Assembly: GCA_002238425.1 (NCBI GenBank) | Contig: MPMJ01000033.1 | Span: forward strand, 1 to 33,698 | Direction: 5' to 3' | DNA length: 33,698 nt | DNA from: SAR202 cluster bacterium bin16 | GTDB lineage: Bacteria; Chloroflexota; Dehalococcoidia; Lucifugimonadales; Australimonadaceae | In this document: one piece after another, positions 15,804 to 22,579 of the stretch | How positions within the stretch are numbered: position 1 is the stretch's first letter | How the letters are laid out: each line of letters starts with the position of its first letter | Made by a program: the position numbers and the translations under genes | Notes under the pieces: model-generated | Seen by the model: the letters and a program-made list of their open reading frames with translations, nothing else | Told to the model about the DNA's origin: nothing | The model's database searches: none

Positions 15804-16592
15804 GTGACCGACGAGTTACTCCTGGAGCGCGACGGAGCAGTCGCAACGCTGACGCTGAACCGCCCGGAGCAGCGGAACGCCATCTCCTACGACATGTGGA
15901 TGCGCCTTCCGGTGCTCTTCGCCGAACTGGACGCCGACGACGCTGTGCGCGCCGTGATGCTGACCGGCGCGGGCGAGAAGGCCTTCTCCGCGGGAGCGGA
16001 CATCAAGGACTTCGAGGAGACTCGGAGCACGCCCGATCGCGCCCGGAACTACCGGCAGGCGGTGAACGACGCGTGCGACGCGCTGAACGCGCTCTCCAAG
16101 CCGACCATCGCAGCGATACGCGGCTACTGCCTGGGCGGGGGGCTGGAGCTCGCGCTCTACGCCGACGTGCGCATAGCGTCAGTGGACGCGCAGTTCGGAC
16201 TGCCCGCCGCCAAGCGCGGCATCGGCGTGTCGCACGGGCATATCGACCGTCTGCTGCGTCTCGCTGGACCGGGCGACACCGCCTACCTCATGCTGACAGG
16301 ACGCATGATCCCCGCGGAGCGCGCCCTCGTGGCGGGCGTCGTCAGTGTCGTTGTGGACAATGATGCGCTCATGCACGATGCGCGTGCGCTGGCAGAGGAG
16401 ATTGCGTCGCTCTCGCCGGTGTCGCACCGGACGCACAAGCAGGTGATACGCGACCTGCTGGAGTTCGGCGCGGCGGACCAGGTGCCCGAGGAGCGCCAGC
16501 GGGCGCTCGACCGCGTCGAAGCGAGCGAGGACTTCCTGGAGGGCGTGCGCTCGTTCAGAGAGAAGCGCCCGCCGAACTTCCCGGGCCGCTGA
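15804..16592 (+). CDS. Enoyl-CoA hydratase/isomerase (crotonase) family protein
   Basis: This 262-residue crotonase-fold protein acts on an acyl-CoA thioester. The oxyanion-hole segments AGEKAFSAGADIKDFEE and YCLGGGLELALYADVRIAS are intact. The Glu of GGGLELA is in the position of the first catalytic Glu of true enoyl-CoA hydratase. The second position, normally in QPEILIGTIPGAGG, reads LPAAKRGIGVSHGH, so that Glu is Ala. Plain hydration is therefore unlikely, and isomerase, hydrolase or another crotonase chemistry fits better. The start is GTG at 15804 with GGAGG at 15790-15794 inside the end of coxG, so translation is coupled. Its place beside a Mo-hydroxylase operon may mean a shared degradation pathway. 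Confidence 0.87.
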   Translation: MTDELLLERDGAVATLTLNRPEQRNAISYDMWMRLPVLFAELDADDAVRAVMLTGAGEKAFSAGADIKDFEETRSTPDRARNYRQAVNDACDALNALSKPTIAAIRGYCLGGGLELALYADVRIASVDAQFGLPAAKRGIGVSHGHIDRLLRLAGPGDTAYLMLTGRMIPAERALVAGVVSVVVDNDALMHDARALAEEIASLSPVSHRTHKQVIRDLLEFGAADQVPEERQRALDRVEASEDFLEGVRSFREKRPPNFPGR

Positions 16593-16594
16593 TT

Positions 16595-16617
16595 CCTTCC
16601 CCCTTGATGGGGGAAGG
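16595..16617. terminator. Perfect 9-bp hairpin after the crotonase gene
   Basis: CCTTCCCCC (16595-16603), loop TTGAT, GGGGGAAGG (16609-16617) begins 2 nt after the stop codon. No T-tract follows. The sequence just after it (16623-16639) recurs at 33482-33498 with one mismatch, so this may be a dispersed repeat used as a terminator or message stabiliser. Confidence 0.5.
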
Positions 16618-16682
16618 TTAGGATGGGGGTGAACCGGTGGGGTATGGGGCGGGTGGAATGGCCTCACCGAAGGGAGGAAGCG

Positions 16683-16856
16683 ATGAAGCGTGAAGATGCG
16701 GGACTCGTCGGCGTCGTTTTCATCTTCGTCATCATCGCCGTCGTCCTCAACAGCCTCGGTGTGCTGCTGGACTCGGCGTTCGCCGTTGCAAGCCTGGGAG
16801 TCATCGCGGTGGCGATGGTGCTATTCGTCTACTGGTACGTCCGGTTCGGGCGCTAA
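16683..16856 (+). CDS. Small two-helix membrane protein
   Basis: This predicted protein of 57 residues starts MKREDAGLVGVVF. It has two hydrophobic segments (about residues 8-30 and 33-53) separated by a short turn, ending in YWYVRFGR. AGGGAGG at 16671-16677, 5 nt before the ATG, is a strong ribosome binding site and is the main support for its being real. Its stop codon overlaps the stop of the convergent response regulator by 4 nt (CTAA at 16853-16856). I do not recognise a family. It could be a small accessory of the neighbouring membrane sensor kinase, but that is only proximity. Confidence 0.6.
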   Translation: MKREDAGLVGVVFIFVIIAVVLNSLGVLLDSAFAVASLGVIAVAMVLFVYWYVRFGR

Positions 16857-17521
16857 CCTCCGGACTCGTCCAGCAAACCGTTGCGCACCGCCCAGACCAC
16901 CAGTTCCTGCTTCGTCTCGACCCGCAGCTTGTCCTGGATGCCGTAGATGGCGTTCCGGACCGTCACCGGCTGATTGCCCCTCACCTCGGCGATCTTCGCA
17001 TAAGACAGCCCCTGCGCGAACAGCATAAGGATCTCACGCTCCCGTGGTGTGAGTCCGCCGGGCGCTGATTTCTTCTTTGGCTGGGCCGAGGCACGGATCT
17101 CGGCAAACACGCGCCCCATCACGTTTGCTGGTATGCGGTACTCGCCATCCGCAACGTCGCGAACGGTGCGCAGCAGCTCCTTCTTGCCGGAGAACTTCTG
17201 AACATATCCCACCGCGCCGGCGGCGGCCGCTTCCACCACGGCATCCTCTTCAGTCGCGGCGGTGAGGATCAGCACGCTTGTGTCCGGCAACGCCTCGGAT
17301 ATCTCGCGGCAGGCGTCGATTCCGTTCTTGAGCGGCATCATCACGTCCATGACGACTATGTCGGGCTTGAGATTGTGAGCCAACCTTACGGCTGCCTCGC
17401 CGTCCCCTGCCTCGCCCACCACCTCGAACCCACCGGACCGCTGCAGCACCTCGCGCAGACCGTCCCGCATGATCTCGTGGTCGTCCACGATCATCACCCT
17501 GGTTCGTGTGACCGGCGCCAT
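16853..17521 (-). CDS. NarL/FixJ-family response regulator
   Basis: This 222-residue two-component response regulator has an N-terminal receiver domain with the acidic pair in MIVDDHE (residues 13-14), phospho-acceptor Asp59 in IVVMDVMMP, and the Lys of VGYVQKF. The C-terminal LuxR-type helix-turn-helix contains GLTPREREILMLFAQGLSYAKIAE. It should bind DNA once phosphorylated by the adjacent kinase. The frame extends to 17560, but ATG 17521 has GGGAGGG 5 nt upstream and starts at the receiver fold. The kinase stop and this start share one base (TAATG), so translation is coupled. In the second recognition part, RGNQPVTVRNAIYGIQDKL replaces the usual STVKxHxxxIxxKL, so its DNA target may be unusual. 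Confidence 0.92.
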   Translation of the reverse strand: MAPVTRTRVMIVDDHEIMRDGLREVLQRSGGFEVVGEAGDGEAAVRLAHNLKPDIVVMDVMMPLKNGIDACREISEALPDTSVLILTAATEEDAVVEAAAAGAVGYVQKFSGKKELLRTVRDVADGEYRIPANVMGRVFAEIRASAQPKKKSAPGGLTPREREILMLFAQGLSYAKIAEVRGNQPVTVRNAIYGIQDKLRVETKQELVVWAVRNGLLDESGG

Positions 17522-18753
17522 TACATCCCTCCCCCGTGCGGGCCATACGGGACTACGCACGTTACGGTTGTGCCGCGTCCGGGCCCGCCAAGACTCACTT
17601 CGAGGTGGCCTCCCATCCGCTCGGCATCCGCCTGCATGTTCCTGAAGCCGTGGCCGCGCTCCGTGTAGCCTTCGGACAGGCCGACGCCGTCGTCCGATAT
17701 CGACATCCGCAGACCGTCATCCCCGAAGTCCAGGGATACGGTGACCCTGCTTGCCTCCGCATGCCGGAGCGCGTTGGTCATCGCGTTGTGGGCTATCGAG
17801 AAGAGCAGCCGCCGGGTCAGAGCGGGGAGCGGGGGCTCACGGCCCGACTGGACCATCTCCGCCGGGATCGACGTGATCGTGGCGAACGTCGAGGCGTGCG
17901 ACCGCAACACCCGGCTCAACTCCCGCCCCTCGAAGAGAGGGCCTGCATCGATGGGGTGCCTCAGCTCCCACATCGTCGACTTCGACAGCGCATGCGTGGC
18001 GTACAGCTTCGCGAGGATCTCGTCGCGGTTCTCCCCCTCTCGATCGTCAGCAAGCTCGACGGCGGTCTCGATGCCGATGCCGATCATGTAGGTGGACTGC
18101 GCGATGGTGTCATGGATGGTCTGCGAGAGCTCTACCCGCTCCCGCTGGAGCTCCCGCTCCCGTTCGACAGCCTCTCTCCTCCTGATGCGCTCGAACCGGG
18201 AGATGAGATTGACCGCCACGACGATCCCGTACATGACGACGATTCTGGTGAACAGGATCTTCTCCTCCTTGGCTTCTAAGTCGACGACAGGCTCCATCAG
18301 CACGCTCACGGTCGCGTACGCCGCCGCTACGAGCGTGACCGCCAGGAAGCTCAGCCTGGAGGACGTGAAAACGACGGCGAACATGGCAAGCGCGGGGTAG
18401 TAGAGCACGAAGAAGCTGTTCTGAAAGCTGCTGGAGACGGCGATGCCGGCAGTGAGCATGGTCACGTCCATCACGCTGAGCGCGAGCATCCAGCGCCACG
18501 TCACCGTCCGTCCGGTCAGGATCCGGTAGTGGACGTAGCCGTTGAGCGCCAGCGTTGCCGCGGCGAACAGCGAGTTCGGGACATAGTTGGGGTCGGCAAA
18601 GTTGGCGCGGTAGTTCATCTGCGCGAACCATGCGAGCAACACGAAATGCCGCACCCATACGGCGACCCTCGCCCCGTACAGCAGGTCGTCCACGCCTGTC
18701 CGGTCGGGAGGCTGGCGGGACTCGTCAACGACGTGGTGCGGTGTGATTCGCAA
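17521..18753 (-). CDS. Membrane sensor histidine kinase (NarL/DesK type)
   Basis: This is a 410-residue sensor kinase. Residues about 28-185 hold several hydrophobic helices, an integral membrane sensing module without an obvious large periplasmic loop. A coiled linker rich in Arg/Glu follows. The HisKA_3 phospho-acceptor is His214 in SQTIHDTIAQS. The ATPase domain has AHNAMTNALRHAEAS (N box, about 321-335), SDDGVGLSEG (about 353-362) and RGHGFRNM (about 366-373). The start is a TTG at 18753 with GAGAGGA about 7 nt upstream, and no ATG or GTG of this frame lies nearby. A 14-codon open frame beginning at ATG 18769 overlaps the start out of frame and could be a leader peptide. The signal it senses is unknown. 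Confidence 0.92.
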   Translation of the reverse strand: MRITPHHVVDESRQPPDRTGVDDLLYGARVAVWVRHFVLLAWFAQMNYRANFADPNYVPNSLFAAATLALNGYVHYRILTGRTVTWRWMLALSVMDVTMLTAGIAVSSSFQNSFFVLYYPALAMFAVVFTSSRLSFLAVTLVAAAYATVSVLMEPVVDLEAKEEKILFTRIVVMYGIVVAVNLISRFERIRRREAVERERELQRERVELSQTIHDTIAQSTYMIGIGIETAVELADDREGENRDEILAKLYATHALSKSTMWELRHPIDAGPLFEGRELSRVLRSHASTFATITSIPAEMVQSGREPPLPALTRRLLFSIAHNAMTNALRHAEASRVTVSLDFGDDGLRMSISDDGVGLSEGYTERGHGFRNMQADAERMGGHLEVSLGGPGRGTTVTCVVPYGPHGGGM

Positions 18754-19113
18754 ACGGAAGTCCTCTCATGTTGCCTGGGTCGGTCCAGCCAGACGATAGA
18801 TGCAACGGCGCTGTGTGCGACAGGGCAAAGGTACCCCGCCGCCCGGGGGTGCGAACGAACCTTACGGCCCGTAATGCGGAGGAGACAATGTCCCGCAGCC
18901 GGGCAGGAAATGCCCATAAGCAACGGGCGAAACGGAATGGCGGCTGAGCGGGAAGGAGGACCGCGGCTCCGTTTTGCCTACAGGAAGTCATTATACAGTC
19001 AGCCTTATCAACCAGAATATCATTTATATATCACCTAGACACAGGTATGGTGACTCGCGTGGGACCCACGAAGCAGGCAAGAACGCCCAAGCAGCAGCGA
19101 ACGGAGGTTGGAG
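18754..19113. promoter_or_regulatory. AT-rich divergent gap between kinase and lipoprotein genes
   Basis: This 360-nt gap holds no convincing gene. An unusually AT-rich island at about 18988-19040 probably contains both promoters. On the minus strand TATAAT is perfect at 18995 to 18990 but lacks a good -35. On the plus strand TTATCA (19005-19010) and TATATC (19027-19032), 16 nt apart, are a possible pair for the lipoprotein gene. Neither is certain. Confidence 0.4.
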
Positions 19114-20961
19114 ATGAAGGAGGCACAGAGTAGAACAACCATGCGCAATGCAAACCTGCTGAGCGTGAGCGCCGGAGCGCTCGTTCTGCTCGCACTGCTG
19201 CTGCTGGCCGCCTGCGGCGAGGCCCCAACTGCCACGCCCGCGCCGACGGCCACGCCAACTACGGCGGCGTCCACGGCGGTGTCCACCCCCATGCCTGCCG
19301 CAACGGTGCCTTCGCCGACGCCAGTGTCCACTGCCGCCGCCGGGAGCGCCGTATGGCCAGGCGGTCTGGAAATCGATGCCGATACTACACTGCAAGAACT
19401 GTTCGATGCTTTCACAGACGCAGAACAGTCTTGCATCCGCGAGGCATTGGGCGACGGGTTCGAGCAGGTATTGGCCCAGGCTGTCGTTTCCGAAGACTCG
19501 GGAACGGCAGGCTGGGATGCGGCGGTTTTCCCGTGCCTTGAAGAGGAGACTGCTCGCACCGTACTCGTTTCTTCAACGCTTGCTGCAGTCACATTCGGAC
19601 AAGGGATGGAGTTGAGCGAGGGCGATGCGTCCTGCATATGGGAGTACCTGTCGGATATAGATGTGGCCGGTTTGGTCGATGCCCCTGAAGACGCGCCTGA
19701 GGTGGCGGAATTTCAGGCAACGCTGTTTATGTGCGTCCCCAGCCTGGTCACTGTGATTTTCGGGCTGAACCCGGGGAGCCTGAATGAGGAAGAGACATCC
19801 TGCATAAGGGAGTTGGATTTGGCCGCTTGGATGGCTGCCCCTGAGGACTCTCCTGAATCTGACGATTTCGTTTCCGGTTTGATCAGCTGCGTATCGGGCT
19901 TTTCTGCCGTATCGGAAACGGCGGTGTCCCTCGATGAGTACGCGGCGTGGTGTGCTGTGAGCGAACTCTCGGAGGACGAGGACCTCACCGCCACTGAACT
20001 GGCGGACATTATCGCTGCAGCGAAGGCGGTAAGCCCGCCCGCTGAGGTTCTGGAATATCACTCCAGAGTTGTCTTCATGCTTCGCGCTTACAAAGGGCTA
20101 CTGGATTTGGAAGCTGAAGGTGACTCCATCTTCTTCCTCTTATTCTTCCCTTTAAGCCTGGTTCAAGAGGCTGAGGACAACCTGCCGTCGGATGTCCGTG
20201 CGCGGCTGGTGGAAGCAGGTTGCATAGAACAAGGCGCCGGCGAAGAGGAAGACGACCACGGCAACGACTTCGAGAACGCTACTCCTGTTGCGGTGGGAGA
20301 GGCTGTTGAAGGATCACTGGGAGTAGGCGGCGACAGGGATGCCTTCGTCTTCCGGGCCGAGGCCAACCTGAATTATGAGGTTGACTTGGGAAACTATGCA
20401 TTTGGTTCGATCGGCTCTGCGACTGGGCCTCTTGTTGCGGTGTACGGTCCCGACGGCCGGGAGCTCGCGAGAACTGATGACCTCTTTAGACCGGTGGCTT
20501 GGCAGGCTGGAGCAGCGGGGAACTACTACGTCGTGTTGGGAGACGGAGCCAGAAACGGTAACTACACGCTGACCGTTGCTTCTGCGACGCCCGCTTCCGC
20601 TCCTGAAGTACTCAAGGTGGTCGCACCCACTCCCAACCCGGCTGGTGACCGCGACCGCGGGGATAGCAACGAGGATGCGATTGGATTTGTGGTTCCTAAG
20701 GCTTACGGCGTTACCAGTGCGCTGGAGCTTGACGGGGCTACTGTGTGCGCTCTCAGTGGCAGTCAGGCCGCGCTCAATCTCGCGGACTTTGCCGAACGGA
20801 ACAATCTGAACTTGGTGACGATGACCTTCGGCGACATCGAAACGGTACTGGCAGCCTATCTCACGGGACGATGCGATGCAGCCACTGCCAGCAGACTCCA
20901 GCTAGCGACCCTGATCGATGCACTCGCTCCAGACCCTGGCACGCACGTGATCCTGCCCTGA
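19114..20961 (+). CDS. Chimeric lipoprotein: Cys repeats, PPC-like domain, half of an AapJ-like binding protein
   Basis: This is a 615-residue exported lipoprotein. A signal peptide ends in the lipobox LLAAC with Cys34 as the lipid-bearing residue. A Thr/Pro/Ala linker follows to about residue 75. Next are three related segments of 55-65 residues, each with a paired-cysteine pattern (SCIRE, SCIWE, SCIRE about residues 105, 173, 229, answered by PC, MC, SC about 140, 206, 259). A domain beginning LDEYAAWC follows and recurs in the next gene. Residues about 383-488 resemble a bacterial pre-peptidase C-terminal (PPC) beta-domain. Residues about 525-612 closely resemble only the second lobe of an AapJ-type amino-acid binding protein (ALELDGATVC, LNLADF, AAYLTGRCDA, THVILP). 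GGAGG at 19103-19107 selects ATG 19114. The function is unknown. Confidence 0.82.
   Translation: MKEAQSRTTMRNANLLSVSAGALVLLALLLLAACGEAPTATPAPTATPTTAASTAVSTPMPAATVPSPTPVSTAAAGSAVWPGGLEIDADTTLQELFDAFTDAEQSCIREALGDGFEQVLAQAVVSEDSGTAGWDAAVFPCLEEETARTVLVSSTLAAVTFGQGMELSEGDASCIWEYLSDIDVAGLVDAPEDAPEVAEFQATLFMCVPSLVTVIFGLNPGSLNEEETSCIRELDLAAWMAAPEDSPESDDFVSGLISCVSGFSAVSETAVSLDEYAAWCAVSELSEDEDLTATELADIIAAAKAVSPPAEVLEYHSRVVFMLRAYKGLLDLEAEGDSIFFLLFFPLSLVQEAEDNLPSDVRARLVEAGCIEQGAGEEEDDHGNDFENATPVAVGEAVEGSLGVGGDRDAFVFRAEANLNYEVDLGNYAFGSIGSATGPLVAVYGPDGRELARTDDLFRPVAWQAGAAGNYYVVLGDGARNGNYTLTVASATPASAPEVLKVVAPTPNPAGDRDRGDSNEDAIGFVVPKAYGVTSALELDGATVCALSGSQAALNLADFAERNNLNLVTMTFGDIETVLAAYLTGRCDAATASRLQLATLIDALAPDPGTHVILP
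19156..19200 (+). repeat. Signal-peptide DNA cassette, copy 1
   Basis: This 45-nt stretch encoding the hydrophobic core LLSVSAGALVLLALL is identical to 21060-21104 except for one base (19194). The first 38 nt are an unbroken match. The mature proteins that follow are otherwise unlike each other at this point. Confidence 0.88.
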
Positions 20962-21005
20962 GCCAATTCTCCACATCCGCAGTCGGCACACAGTGAGGTG
21001 GGTTG

Positions 21006-22562
21006 ATGTACGAAGGACGCAGCGAAGGGCGGAGACGTCGGTCGAACGCCAGCAGAGCGCTGCTGAGCGTGAGCGCCGGAGCGCTCGTTCTGCTCGCGCT
21101 GCTGACAGCCTGCGCGGTTGCGCTCGCGCAGAGCAGCGCCGACTACGACGCCGATGACGACGGCCTGATCGAGGTCGCGGACCTGGCGCAGCTGAACGCC
21201 ATCCGCTGGGACCTGGACGGCGACGGCACGCCCGCTTCGGCCAATGCGTCCGACTACTCCTCGGCGTTCCCCAACGCGGCGACCGGCATGGGCTGCCCGT
21301 CCTCGGACTGCACCGGCTACGAGCTGACGGCCAACATAGACCTGAACGTTGCCCCGTACAACACGGGCGCGGGCTGGGAGCCCATCGGGACCGCGAGCGC
21401 GTCGTTCAGTGCCACGTTCGAGGGGAATAGCAATACCGTCTCCGGCCTGTTCATCAACAGACCAGCGACCGACTACGTCGGACTGTTCGGCAGAGTCAGC
21501 AACGTAGGCGGCGTCATACGAGACGTAGGGTTGATTGGCACGAACGTGACTGGCTTGAACAGGGTAGGTGGGCTGGTGGGGGAGAACTGGGGAACGATAA
21601 GCGCAAGCTACTCAACCGGAGGTGGGTTGACCGGAGATCTCGTGGACGGGTTCTATTTCGCATACGGTGCCAGCGGGAGCTCAGCTGGCGGGCTGGTGGG
21701 CAGGAATTACGGAAGAATCACGGATAGCTACTCGACCAGCTTGGTGTTCGGGGCCGATGCTGGCGGATTGGTTTCGTATAACGAAGGAACGATAGTGCTC
21801 AGCTACGCAACGGGCGGGGTGATCGGCGAGAGCGGCAGTGTCGTTGGCGGGCTGGTGGGCGATAACGAAGGAACGATAAGCGCCAGCTATGCGACTGGCG
21901 ATGCGACCAATGTGTACCATGCCGAACCGTTCATCAGTGCCGCTGGCGGGCTGGTGGGCAGCAACGGCCCCTACGGAACGATAAGTGCCAGCTACGCGAC
22001 TGCTGGGGCGAGCGGCCCGTCTGACGTTGGGGGGTTGGTCGCCCGGAACTTTGGAACGATAGAGGCCAGTTATGCAACCGGCAGCGTGTCGTACACTCGT
22101 CAGGGTGGACCGGTCGGTTCTGATGAAGACGTTGGGGGGCTGGTCGGCGATGCCGGCGCGAGTTTTCGCCTCCCAACGGTAACCGCCAGCTACTGGGACA
22201 CCCAAACATCCGGCCTGACCACCAGCGACGGCGGAACGGGCAAGACCACCAGCGAGTTGCAGTCGCCCACCGGCTACTCCGGCATCTACGCCAACTGGAA
22301 CCTGGACCTGGACGGAGACGGTGCCGCCGACGACCCGTGGAACTTCGGGTCATCGTCCGAGTACCCGGTCATCGACTATGACCCGAGCCCCCCTGCTACC
22401 CCTCCGCCCACCACCGGACCCCCCCTGCAACCCCTGCGCCGACCCCCCCTCCGACACCCACTCCGACACCCACTCCAACACCCACTCCTGCCCCTACTCC
22501 AACGCCAACGGCGACGCCCACGCCAGCGGGCGCTGACTACGACACCGACGACGACGGCCTGA
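21006..22562 (+). CDS. GLUG-repeat surface protein, segment 1 (frame broken at a 7-C tract)
   Basis: The signal peptide nearly equals that of the upstream lipoprotein and ends LLTACAVALAQ; either lipidation at Cys or signal peptidase I cleavage after ALA is possible. From about residue 45 comes a module starting YDADDDGLIEVADLAQL and running through [22 protein letters not shown] and GLFINRPA. About seven GLUG repeats (VGGLVGxNxGTISASYATG type) follow and probably build a beta-helix. The module ends with SYWDTQTSGL. After residue about 460 the frame turns into Arg/Leu/Pro-rich nonsense to the stop at 22560-22562, while the minus-one frame continues as a normal Thr-Pro linker and a second, homologous module. 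The break maps to the 7-C run at 22419-22425. TGAGGTGG just before the ATG is the ribosome binding site. Confidence 0.85.
   Translation: MYEGRSEGRRRRSNASRALLSVSAGALVLLALLTACAVALAQSSADYDADDDGLIEVADLAQLNAIRWDLDGDGTPASANASDYSSAFPNAATGMGCPSSDCTGYELTANIDLNVAPYNTGAGWEPIGTASASFSATFEGNSNTVSGLFINRPATDYVGLFGRVSNVGGVIRDVGLIGTNVTGLNRVGGLVGENWGTISASYSTGGGLTGDLVDGFYFAYGASGSSAGGLVGRNYGRITDSYSTSLVFGADAGGLVSYNEGTIVLSYATGGVIGESGSVVGGLVGDNEGTISASYATGDATNVYHAEPFISAAGGLVGSNGPYGTISASYATAGASGPSDVGGLVARNFGTIEASYATGSVSYTRQGGPVGSDEDVGGLVGDAGASFRLPTVTASYWDTQTSGLTTSDGGTGKTTSELQSPTGYSGIYANWNLDLDGDGAADDPWNFGSSSEYPVIDYDPSPPATPPPTTGPPLQPLRRPPLRHPLRHPLQHPLLPLLQRQRRRPRQRALTTTPTTTA
21060..21104 (+). repeat. Signal-peptide DNA cassette, copy 2
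   Basis: This is the partner of 19156-19200, with 44 of 45 bases the same. The copy encodes the membrane-crossing core of the GLUG protein's signal peptide. Confidence 0.88.
22419..22425 (+). repeat. 7-C homopolymer at the first frame break
   Basis: Seven C residues follow GGA. Eight would keep GLUG module 1 in frame with the Thr-Pro linker and module 2. C-CCC-CCC is also a sequence on which a minus-one ribosomal slip would give the same result. Sequencing error is the third explanation. Confidence 0.65.
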
Positions 22563-22579
22563 TCGAGGTCACGAGCGCG

